Positions 34,948-45,637 of a stretch of DNA of 64,000 bases are shown here, piece by piece. Numbering within the stretch: the stretch's first letter is position 1; the number at the start of each line of letters is the position of its first letter. The stretch is from Tricholomella constricta (taxonomy: Eukaryota; Basidiomycota; Agaricomycetes; Agaricales; Lyophyllaceae). The notes below the pieces were generated by a model, which saw only the letters and a program-made list of their open reading frames with translations, was not told where the DNA came from and ran no database searches. The translations under genes were made by a program, and so were the position numbers. The stretch covers positions 2,170,001-2,234,000 of the forward strand of contig JAACJP010000001.1 of assembly GCA_013368375.1 (NCBI GenBank), written 5' to 3'.

Positions 34948-35959
34948 ATGTCAACTGCTCAAACCCTCCGCTCCAGCATCGAGACCTTCACGAAAGCGTC
35001 GTCAGGTACTCAGCCCAAGGACATCTATGCAGCACAGCAATGGGAGATGGCTGGCGCCCACGCCATGCTGATGAACGGTCTACTAATTGTGTATGAGGTA
35101 AGGGTTTGAACACGCCCTCGAAATTCTTCCTAACTGTTTACCCAGACCTCAAGCTCCGTACCTGCGAACAAAACGCAGGACTTCGTCGAATACGCATTGC
35201 AATGGGTTGCAGCACTCGAACACCACCATGAGTGAGTTGCTAGCACCTCAATGTCGTTTGGGCGACTGAAGACGCCGCACCTCACTTCAGCTGGGAAGAG
35301 AATCTCTATTACCCCATGTTCTCCCCGAAATTTAGCACCGACACGATCGTTGCAGAACACGAGACCTTCCACGCAGGTATCGAGAAAGTGAAGGAGTACC
35401 TGGTGTCGTGTCTTCCTGCTGGGACCACCTGGGGCTACAGCCAAACCGCGGGACCCCACGAGCAACAAGCTTTCGACGGCTCTCACTTCCGGACCATTGT
35501 CGATGGATTTGTGAACGAGCTCACGACCCATGTACGTCCGCTGACACAGATCGTTCGCGTTGAGCCATTATGAACATTTGGCACTCTCCAGCTCCTCCAA
35601 GAAATCACGTATCTTGAGCCTGAGAAAGTTCGCGCGTCAGGGCTCACTGAAGCTGAGATCAAACACATCGCGGAAGTGTCAGAGAAGCACATGAAGTCTA
35701 TGGTGCGCGTCTATCAGCTCTGTCATTTTCCCAACATCAACATCTTTTGATTTCGCAGCCTCCTTTCACTTTCCTTATCTATACCATAATACACGCACCG
35801 AAAGGATCAGGTTTCCCTCCAGTCCCTGGCTTCGTTAGGAGCTTCTTGGCGCCTTTTGTCTTCTACTTGCCAAACAGAAGAGTGAGTCAGAGCCATACAT
35901 CATTCAGCAAAAAAAACTTACGTTCCTCGCAGTTGTGGCAATTTGTTCCCAAGAACTGA
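34948..35959 (+). CDS. Hemerythrin-like (HHE cation-binding) protein
   Basis: Six exons: 34948-35097, 35146-35231, 35291-35531, 35592-35702, 35759-35881, 35933-35959; 245 aa. Metal-ligand patterns are spread over the helices: WEMAGAHAMLMNGLL, WVAALEHHHDWEENLYYPMF, AEHETFHAGIEKV, and NELTTHLLQEITYLEP. This is the four-helix HHE signature with likely di-iron binding. Fungal members are mostly uncharacterised; roles in oxygen, NO or iron handling are inferred. The C-terminus has a hydrophobic segment (GFVRSFLAPFVFYL) and a short WQFVPKN end. The last intron (51 bp) is stop-free and in frame, so a longer isoform is possible. It converges with a DUF6533-type gene, 130 bp apart. Confidence 0.85.
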
Positions 35960-36089
35960 TTTGTCTCCTGCTGTTACCCTTCATTCTCTGTACATGATTT
36001 TGTTTACATCGTTGCATATGCATCTGAAATACACTTATATTTTCTTATATACGTGTCTCTACTAAATATTGGTCATACACAAGCGGTAA

Positions 36090-37468
36090 TTATAGCGGCA
36101 AAATGGATTGCGTGTTGAGCGTCGTGCTCGCAGTTTCTCGTCGGGAGAAGTACGTATTTAAAAAGCCAGTGGAGGTGGTCTGCGTGCGCTCGTGGGCCCT
36201 CCATGTCTCAAGCTTTGGCTCAGACTCCGTAACCAATGGAGCGCCGTCGCTCGAGACGACGGTTGGCGATGCTCGAAGGTTGAGGACAAGCCGACAGGAC
36301 ATCAAAACATTCAACATCAAGGTAGCACTGTTACATTAGCCTGAGCACCGCCCGTTTCGAAGTAAAAAAACTCGAAGACCTACGGAAGATTGGCTGCCTG
36401 TAACGTCGTATTCTGGGTAACGAAAAGAATGACATTCACGAGATTCATTCTGTAAACATATCATCGATAAGACTGACAACCTCGAGTGAAGAGGATATCG
36501 ACTCACGAAAAGATAGCGGCGAAGTATGCCAGACCGTCGCGAAACAGGACCACCAAGATAGGCGAGTCACTGCGGCTGCGCCAATAGCCAACGGTTTCAT
36601 ACAAGGTCAAAAGGAATGTGATGGTGTCATATAAAAGAGGTATAGCCTTTTGTTTTGAACATCATAAGGAAAGAAAGGCCGGGGGAGTAGGTAGACTTAC
36701 TTACCCAAAAGCTTACAAGCCAACGGGTTGGGCCAATTGCGACACAGGGAATCGGAACGCCTGGCGCAGGTTCGGGCGCAGGAAAGACCCTTGTCAGCGT
36801 GTAGACGTGGACGATGAATTCGGCCGCCATGATGACCGACAGGCAGCCCGCGATGACCATCGACTTGCCATACAGCTAGAAAGTACCCCACTGTCAACAA
36901 ATCTGCGTGTCGTTTGCATTTAAGGTACCTACAGCGTATACGCGGCTCCCCATTATGGCTTGTGAGATGAAGATAGAGATGAGGGCGCCGACTGGTTGCC
37001 AGAGGAATATTTCTACGATAATATAAATAAGGGCGGTTTGCGCGAAACGGTAAAGGCTCACTTTTACAGCTCTCAGTCGAGAAGGCATTGGTTATCGGCG
37101 TTGTGATTAACGCTACTACCAGAGAGAACTGCAGAAGGCCATAATACCTGTTGATAAGATACAGTACAGATACATACTGACAACTTTGGCTTCAGTTCAG
37201 ATGGTCGCGTATAAAAATGTAAAGGACGTACGCTGATTTTTCTCCTCCAGATACGTTCAATTTCCTGAGGAAGGTTCACAAGGTAGTCCCAGCCAAAGAT
37301 GCAAAACCTGCATTGGATTCATTTCAAAAGGCGAACCCTCGCAAGAAAGAGACGTCACGGCTGAGAATCACGCTCTTACATCCCTACGGTCCAAAGCACA
37401 ACAGCCTGCCCATCCTTCTGCCCTTGCGCAAGTTCTGCCGCTGTTGGGCCAGCTGTGGTAGCAGACAT
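36090..37468 (-). CDS. DUF6533-type multi-span membrane protein, copy I
   Basis: Eight exons: 37468-37380, 37307-37232, 37176-37062, 37012-36933, 36875-36705, 36646-36507, 36449-36384, 36327-36090; 324 aa. After a short N-terminus come VLWTVGMFCIFGWDYLVNLP and QEIERIWRRKIS, the DUF6533 pattern: a first helix ending with an acidic Asp-Tyr and E-I-x-x-I-W. About six more hydrophobic helices follow (LLQFSLVVALITTPITNAF, FLWQPVGALISIFISQAIMG, VIAGCLSVIMAAEFIVHVYT). A polar cytosolic tail ends the protein. The family is large in Agaricomycetes and of unknown function; a receptor-like role is only a guess from topology. All exons but the first have the same length as in copy II. Confidence 0.85.
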
Positions 37469-38204
37469 GTAAAAGGCTAATCCCCAGTTGCGGCGGTCTG
37501 AACCTTGTGCAGGAGTGGAGAATTGAAGAGATCCTCGCCGAGCCGCTCAGCGTCCGAGTCGGTTAATGCATGTGCTGTGCAGTGTCAGGGTTACTGGTTT
37601 ATGGGATTCAGATGACAGCTCGCATGCAACGCGTTGGCAAGGCAGGCACGGTTCTGTAACACTTTTACTGCGCATATTTTTCAATGGATCAGCAACTAAC
37701 ATACTTACATAGCATCACAGAGTTAGTGTCACAGAGACTTCGATTTCAAAGGTTTGAAATCATTTGATGCTTGTTTGATGCGGGAATTTATGCGCGGCAG
37801 GGTCGACGTCGCTCTTCACCGGTCGCAGGCTCATCAGAACTCGGGGTGGTTCGGACAATGGAGATGATTATCGCCTATCATCGCAGAGATATCATCATTG
37901 TTATGCCCATAAGTAGAGCAACCATACTTAGAGGAAGCGTTGTAGCACTTGTTCAATTATTTATAGCACACTTGTATGTGGCGCCGTCATATAAGCTCTG
38001 GATATACAACAATCATGGAGTTGACAGACGCGCCATAATTTGGTTTGATTGACAAACTCATTGCAACGCTGTCAACGTCTTGAAGCGGGAGGAAGTTGTT
38101 TCAATGGTATACTTGGCATTCCGGAATAATGCTACAAAATAAATACTAAAATAAGATTACAGTCTCGACAAACACTATCAAGAAGGAGATGATAATAGCT
38201 TGAC
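37469..38204. other. Intergenic, between the two DUF6533-type genes
   Basis: About 740 bp with the promoter of copy I and the 3' flank of copy II. The open frame at 37771-38052 (+) has no family features. Nothing else was seen. Confidence 0.5.
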
Positions 38205-39566
38205 TTATACGTGCGATTTGATAGTGTCAGTGGAGGTGATAACGATAACGCCATTGGAGGGGGATGATGACATGGTGGAGAGTTCGTAAGATGTATTAGG
38301 CTTGCTGGGCGAATTCCACAGAGGAAGCTTTCGTTCTGCTTTTGATGAATCTGAATGATTCCCAATGGTTAACGCAGACCGTGGCGCACGAAGGTTCAGC
38401 ACCAGTTTGCAGGACATGATTATGTTGAGCATAAGGGTGGCACTGTTATCACATGTATCGTCATTTACAAGGGTCGGAAAAGAGGTGCCAGGCAGCTTAC
38501 GGCAAGTTGACCGCTTGTAGGGTAGGGCTTTGGGTAACAAAAAGTATGACGTTGATTAGATTCATCCTATGATAGTGTGAGTAGCTGCATGGCACAGACA
38601 CGCTGATGCGCAACGTACGAAAAAATGGCCGCAAAATAAACGAGTCCGTCACGGAATAGCATGGCTAGGGTGGAGGATACAACTTGGTTCCGCCAATGTT
38701 CGATGGACTTGTACAAGGTCATCGAGAATGTGACAGTGTCGAACACGAGTGGGACCACCTGGCACAGGAAAAATCAACTTCGTTGAGGATGTCGAATCAG
38801 GCGTTGACATACCCAGAATGTGATAAGCCAGTTGGTAGGGCCAATAGCTACGCAAGGAAGCACGACGCCAGGCGCAGGGCTGGGCGCAGGGAAGACCAGG
38901 GTCATGGTATAGGCATGGACGATGAACTCGGCAAGCACAATGGCTCCAAGTATGCCGAGAATAATATTCGACCTCCCATATAGCTACAGTACTATGGTGA
39001 GCAAAATGTCCGGGAAGCCGAACTAGGAGCTTACAGCGTATACACGGCTCCCCATAATAGCCTGGGATAGAAATGTTGAGATAAGCGCGCCGACGGGCTG
39101 CCAAAGGAATATTTCTATAACAGAGGCCATGGTTGGCGCTTTATCAAGGCGATGCGAACGTACACTTACTTTGGCAGGCGTCGACGGAGATTGCATTCGT
39201 GATGGGAGTCGTGATCAACACGATACATACGGCGAACTGGATCAGCCCGTAGTATCTGTTGAGAACATACAACCCAGATATATACTGTTCGAACGATAGA
39301 TGAGAGGCTCGTCAAGAATTGGATTTTGGCAGAAACATACGCTGAAGTTTTTCTTCCAGATACGTTCAATTTCCTTCGGAAGATTCATGAAATAGTCCCA
39401 GCCGAAGATGCAGAACCTATATATCCGTAAAGTAAATCGGGGCAATACTCAAGGGGCAATAAGAGGCTTACATTCCGACAGTCCACAGAACGACGGCCTG
39501 ACCTTCCTTCTCTCCTTTGGCCAATGCGGCCAATTGCTCTGGTGAGGGGGGGCCAGCAGCAGACAT
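38205..39566 (-). CDS. DUF6533-type multi-span membrane protein, copy II
   Basis: Eight exons: 39566-39472, 39416-39341, 39284-39170, 39114-39035, 38983-38813, 38758-38619, 38566-38501, 38442-38205; 326 aa. It starts MSAAGPPSPEQLAALAKGEK, then VLWTVGMFCIFGWDYFMNLP and KEIERIWKKNFS. Later segments include LIQFAVCIVLITTPITNAIS, FLWQPVGALISTFLSQAIMG, IAIGP-type CVAIGPTNWLITFW and RDGLVYFAAIFSMNLINVIL, giving seven likely helices. The C-terminal 70 residues are Ser/Thr-rich and differ strongly from copy I, while the membrane core is close. Both genes appear intact. Intron sizes are 51-58 bp. Confidence 0.87.
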
Positions 39567-40671
39567 TAGAGCAGAGGAGGATTGCGAGAGGAGTGTAGGT
39601 CAACCAAATTAAGGAAACCGACAACAGAAGGTCAGCGGGGAACGAATGATATAGTGTCGTGGCATTGCAGTGTATTTAAGCAACTACAGCTGGACGGCGT
39701 TTTGGCCTGCATACCGGAGATCTGAGATATTTCGGGAGGATTTACGACTGTGTTTTGATGGATGCAGCGCGCGGAGAGGATTGAAGGAGTGTTTGGATCG
39801 GTGATAGGTGAGAAGAGATGCCCCCATATGCATGCGTCAGTATCAGATCAATGACCTTGTTTGGCTGAAGTTTGGAACTAGATGATCATAGATGGCAGAT
39901 GCTAGGGTTTACTGAGGATTGCCGGGCAGAGCAAGTGTGAGAAGGCACTCCTCAAAGGCGGTCCGGACTGCCTCTAGCCAAAGCTTTCTAGGCATGTTTA
40001 ATGTTCCTCTTCAGTAGTGCCAGTCGAAACTCGCCTGCTAGCGGTATTTGGAATTCCAACCGAATGGCTCTGCGAAGAAGATTGCTGCCACGTTGGTAGC
40101 TAACAGTTGGGGCTGACAACATGTATCACTTGGAACCTTTTCGGCAAGGGGAAAGAGCGCCTCCTCGATACCCGACGCGCCAATTGTTGCCGGGCTGCAG
40201 CAGCGGCGTTTCAAGTACTTTGAAGTTGTGGCGTCGAACAGCGTGGAGATAAATTATGTAAGGATTTCTCTTGTTTAGATCGGAGCCGTCGGACCAAACC
40301 TGCCATGTGTGCTTGCCGGTAGCGGCTGTGCGTGCCTCAAGCCTGTACTTGTTTAGTACTTCCCACTATTCCCCGCATGATCACACGACTACTACGTTCG
40401 CCAGTATCAGTTGTTACTGACCGTACTATCCCGAACACACGCTGATGGATGGATGGATGGATGAGGTCCATTCGATCATCAAACGACGTCCAGGGGGAGA
40501 CCATAAATAGCACACCACCAGTGACCACCAAGGCCCGACCCTGTAAACGCGATCATGAAACGCCCAAAGGAATCTCCGGTGCTTGCGTGTGAAACGCAAT
40601 TCTATCGTATTCTATATCCCGCATAGTATCTTATCTTACAAACCAATAGCAGCAGCCCTCACTCAACGCGT
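39567..40671. other. Intergenic, upstream of DUF6533 copy II
   Basis: About 1.1 kb holding the copy II promoter and the 3' flank of SEC18. A GATG microsatellite lies around 40443-40464. No credible gene or RNA was seen. Confidence 0.5.
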
Positions 40672-43636
40672 TCACATGCCCAAACCCACGAGCGCCCCCG
40701 TTAGCCGTTGCGCAACATCGTCCGGCTCCTGGCGCGCCATCTCGATCATGCTCAAGAGTTTCTTGATTCCGATTTGGAATTTTGAAGAAAGGCCGTCGCC
40801 TTCGAAGCCTGCCTCTTGCAGCTGTTTGATGACCTGTCGCCTCTCGTCGGACGACTGGAAGAGCTCTACTTCCCGCAGGACGAACTCGAGTGCGCGAAGA
40901 TTGGAGATCGGGGGTACACGCAATTCAGAGTCGAACGTTTCGGAGAACCCGATGTCTGTCAGGATTGGCCGCTGAGATGAGGTTGCTATTATGAGAAGTC
41001 GCCGGCCCTTGAAGAGATAGAATCATCAATATCTTCGGTTTTCTGCAGTTTCCAAGCTAGTAATCACCTTCGGTGGTCGACGGCCAAACAGCACTAGGAG
41101 CGCTTGAAGAACAGCATTTGAGAACCTCGCCCCCATGGGCGTCCAGTCTAGCGATAAGGGTCAATAACTTAGATTGACATGAAGCTAAGCGTGGACCTCA
41201 CCAATTAGCCGTTCAATGTTATCCACAACAATGACACTGAGAGGACTCTTGTAGCTGTCAGCAAAGACTTTGGTAATCGCGGCAACCTTCTGGCTCTCAG
41301 AGTATCCGACCATGCTATCTGGCGATATTAGCTTGATGAAGGGAAATTCTGACGCTTGCGCAATTGATGCGCCAAGAGCAGTTTTCCCCACACCGGGAGG
41401 GCCGTGAAGGAGCACGCTGACGAGCGGTGTGCGCGTGGAGGTCCGAACCTGTTCGACGAACAACTCGCCCGACCTCAAGATTTCCTGGAAATAAAGCATG
41501 AGTGTGGCAAACCGCGTGTGTATATTTTTGCAGCTTACATCGACCACGCCATCAAAGTGAATAATCCCATTCTGAATGACTTGTTGGAGTTCCTCCTCCG
41601 AGACACCAAACGCAGGATGTACTTCTTCCAAGGCGTTCATAAAGTCACCCCGATTGACCCGCAGGTTTTCGACATCGTCTGAGATGCCAGCCATAGTCCC
41701 GACTTTGACATGGCGATTGAATGCGAAACTCGTCGCGCTCTTGATGAGGCCTCCTATCTCAGCACCGGAGAAATTCTTTGTCCCGGCGGCCAGTTCCTCG
41801 AGGTCGACATCAGAATCCATGACCCCGTTTGTCCGCATCTTGGCAGTGTGAATGCTGAGAATCTGATAGCGGCCTTTCTCGTCCGGCAATGATATTTCCA
41901 TGTGCACCTCGAGACGCCCAGGGCGCAGAAGCGCTTCATCAATCATGTCGAGGCGGTTGGTCATACCGATGATCAGGATGTTGTTCAATTGATCAACACC
42001 GTCCATCTAAGAATTATGTTCAGTACACCCATGTGAACGGTCATAAGTAGAGAATACTGTGTGAACGTACTTTCGAAAGCAATTGATTGACAACACTGTC
42101 TCCGACACCAGTACCATTATTCGTTGACCCACGTTGCTTGAAGATGGCATCCAGTTCATCGAAAATGATGATATGTAGACCACTCTCGTCGCCTTTTTCC
42201 TTGTACTGAGGCCCCAAAATGAGTTCGTAAACACATGAAACCAGAATAACCATACCTCTTTTTCTGCATCAGAAAAAAGCTTGCGAATGTTTTCTTCGGA
42301 TGCACCGACGTATTTGCTCAGAATTTCGGGACCATTGACAACTTTGGGTTCTCGCGCGTTCAACATCTTTCCAATCTGTCTTGCAATAAGAGTCTTTCCA
42401 GTTCCCGGGGGACCATGCAACAGGATACCTGGAAACATGGACAGTCGATTAGTATACTTTTCAACTCGTAGGGAGTCTTTGAGCTACCTTTCACATGTTC
42501 GATCCCCAGTTTCTCGACAAGGCCGGGAGGGAACACACGAGATGCGAATGCACGACGAAAAATTTCGCTAAATTCTGTATCAAGACCACCAATTCCCATG
42601 TCTTGGAATTTGAAGTTGGGAGCCAGGATAGCATTTGGAGGAGCCCTATTCGATTGTTACAAATAACACGGTTACCTTCCGGACGATACGAGATATGATG
42701 CTCGCTCACTTTTTAGCGCTAGATTTAATTTTGATCGCGCTATCCGGGGCCTTCATGAACGTGACATCGGTCTTGTCCATCAGGATACCTACGTATTGGT
42801 GGTTCGCAGATCTTTGGCCGCTGGCAGGCATGCCTCTTCGTTGTTCATCGGCCAAGTCCAGGACACTAACCGACTTGACGGTGGCTTTCAAGTTTTGGCC
42901 ATGATACTCGAAAACAAGGATTTCATCGACGGACATGACGATGCCGCCGAATGCCTTGATGAAGTTTCGCGCCATGTCGTCGGCAGAGAACTGTTCAGCG
43001 ATCTGGTGACCGCGGCGAAGGAAGCCAACTTCTATATCGATTGACTGAAGGAACGATGGTGCGGCTGGATGAGGTGGCTGGGGGAGGGGTTCGATGGAGA
43101 CTTGGTCGCCAGTGAGTGAAAGGCCGATCCATTGGCGTTGCACCGCAGACGCGCCGATCGTGCCTGGCACAAGTTTACCAGTATTATCATGTCTAACGCA
43201 AACTTTAGCAGTTTTTCGCCAGTAGGGTATGGCCGTACGCACCTGACAGTTAGAGAGAAACCACCCTTGACAAGGACATGTTGTCCCTGTTGGAAGTCTG
43301 ACGGGTGAACAATGAGGCAATTTGTCAAGGCAAGTGCATCACTAGGTGATCCAACCACTCCATAGCTAGAGACAGTTAGTCAGTAACGCAATTCGAGCGA
43401 TCTCACACAACGCACCTTCCACCGGAGCGCGGAGGCGGTTTACGATCATACTGTCTCTTCTCGAAGGCTGCACTGGACGGATCGTTATAAGGGGCTGGAG
43501 GTGGGTGGTACTGAGTTGACTGCGGTGGTGGGGGTCGGATTCCCGATCTCGGGGGCAGAGAATGGCCGTCTGGAACGCGGCTGTAGTGGCCGGGGGGTGG
43601 TGTAGGGGTATTTCCACCTCGATTGAAGAAACTCAT
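40672..43636 (-). CDS. SEC18: SEC18/NSF vesicular-fusion ATPase
   Basis: Ten exons: 43636-43416, 43365-43243, 43192-42710, 42645-42488, 42428-42256, 42205-42071, 42006-41539, 41484-41202, 41147-41068, 41007-40672; 819 aa. A Pro-rich leader precedes the N domain ([20 protein letters not shown]). The D1 ATPase has Walker A GPPGTGKT at 334-341, Walker [10 protein letters not shown], and [21 protein letters not shown]2 has GPPGVGKT at 615-622 and [13 protein letters not shown]/Sec18 with SNAP disassembles cis-SNARE complexes after membrane fusion throughout the secretory pathway. The D1 catalytic elements are intact, as expected of the active ring; D2 has DN in place of DE, as in known D2 domains of low activity. 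It is divergent from a STIMATE-type gene. Confidence 0.96.
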
Positions 43637-43878
43637 GCTGATGTTGGGGATTACTTGTAGGGTATCGCGCAGAAGTAGTAGGTTGGATATAAGATAGCAA
43701 CGTGGATTGAACGTGGACTCAGAATGGTGGTCGCCGTCAAATTGAAGGCACAGTCGCCTTCATAGCCACGATCACTTCAAAAGCTTGCTTACGTACATAC
43801 CCACAGCCAGCGCGAGCTTCCGGCATCAATGGCGTTGACCTCCACCGTGCTCTGATCTTGCTCACTTATCTTCAACCC

Positions 43879-45388
43879 ATGGCGTCCCCTTCGCCCACCG
43901 TCAACTCCACCGGAGGTCTGTCCGATTCCGTCCCAGACGACGAGTCGTGTGAACTCCTCGGACCGACTGCGCTTGTAAGTCAATTTTTTGATCTGCAGTC
44001 TCTCACATGTCTGAATTTTAAGTCCGCCAGGTGGTGCAAGGCGTCCTGGGTGTGCTGGTCATTCTTTCTCTAGTATACAAAAGACACAGAGAACCACACA
44101 AACGCCCATGGAGAATATGGTCCGTCTTCCGGCTACACTCGCATAATATGCGCGTTTATATGGGTTATAAAATGAAGGCTCTTTGACGTTTCGAAGCAAA
44201 TCGTTGGCCAGATGTTTATTCACGGTGCCAATGTCTTCGTGTCTGACCTCGTTTCCCAACACACCTCGGGGAATGCATGCGTTTTCTACTTCCTCCATAT
44301 CCTCTTGGACACAACACTCGGTGAGGAATTGATATGAGATAGGATCGAAGGGTTGATACTAACGAGATTTCAGGTGTTGGCCTGTTATATGTCATCCTCC
44401 ACGTCCTGACCAACCTCTTCTCGGAGAGGCTGCAGCTCAAAGGGTTTGAATCTGGTGTCTACGGAACACCACCATCTTTCAAGTTTTGGGCTCGACAAGC
44501 AGCACTCTACGTCACGGCGTTGTCGACAATGAAGTTGATAGTTATCATCCTCCTAATTGTGTTCCCTGGGATATTCTTTGTTGGAGAGTGGCTGTTGAGT
44601 TGGACGCGCGTCGGGAGGGGGGATCACCTGCAAGTTATCTTGTGCGTAATATTCTCATCACCTTCAAGATATTTTATGAATGCTCCAGAATCAACAGCAC
44701 CATGGGCCTCTTCCCTATCATGATGAATATCCTCCAGTTCTGGCTGATTGACTCCATTGTCAAAGCATCCTCTAAATCTTCGTTGGCATTAAATGAGGAA
44801 GGCGCAGATAGATATACCCCTCAAGACCGTGAACCTTTATTTCACGCACCTTCGGATGACGAGGACGACAGCCCTTATCGGCCCAATGACATTGAAAACG
44901 CACGCTCACACCCACCACCAACCGGACGCGACAAACCCCTAACAGGAGCGTCGACACCGGAGGAATACAAGTCTGGCGCGAGTTCTCCCGACGAGCCGGC
45001 AGACCATTCCTACCCACCGAATCCTGCCAGTGGCAGTTCCTCTCGCAGTGTCACGCCCAAACCTGCAAACAACCTACTCAAGAAGGCCAAAAGACGAGCA
45101 GCACCTGCGCCACTGAGTCTACAAACCATCAATCCACCTGCGGTGAACTCACCAAGTATAACTCCTGCGCAGCAGGCCATGTCCCATATACCACTGATTC
45201 CGCAACCAGTGCGAAAAGTGGAGGTGGTGGATCAGTCCGTGGATAATTGGGCAGAGACATGGGATGATTCGGACGACTGGGCGAATCGGGTGGGGGAGGA
45301 AGATTGGACAGGGAGAAGAGTTGAGCAGAAGAAGAATACATTGCATACTGCGTGGAATGGCAATGGGGCCATTCAGATTAGCTCATAG
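43879..45388 (+). CDS. STIMATE/YPL162c-type vacuolar or ER membrane protein
   Basis: Five exons: 43879-43974, 44031-44119, 44178-44320, 44374-44641, 44698-45388; 428 aa. Several hydrophobic helices occur in the first 240 residues (VVQGVLGVLVILSLVYKRHR, NACVFYFLHILLDTTLGVGL, STMKLIVIILLIVFPGIFF, MGLFPIMMNILQFWLID). They surround the family pattern FDVSKQIVGQMFIHGANVF and KGFESGVYGTPPSFKFWARQ. This resembles the STIMATE (TMEM110)/yeast YPL162c vacuolar membrane family, regulators of ER-plasma-membrane calcium contacts in animals. The last 180 residues are an acidic, Ser/Pro-rich cytosolic tail ending with a Trp/Asp-rich segment (WAETWDDSDDWANRV). The function in fungi is not established. Confidence 0.82.
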
Positions 45389-45637
45389 CATCTGGGACCA
45401 TTCTTTCATGGGTTTTTGATGGAATTTGATGTACACTACTAGTCAAATAATACACATGCAAAATCGTAGTGTGCGGATACTTAGCACTGTCAAGTGACAT
45501 CGGGAAAGCTGTCGGCTTGTGTGTCGAAGGTCCTTAGGTCGGAAAAAGCATGCAGCTCAATTAAACGCCTTGGCGGGACTCGATGCCAAATGTTAAATCA
45601 CGTGGCGAGGTCAATTCTACGCTTGCTCCTCACCGTC

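Noticed and set aside
40443..40464. GATG microsatellite as a regulatory array
   Set aside because: Short simple repeat with no spacing relation to a promoter; listed only as part of the intergenic stretch.
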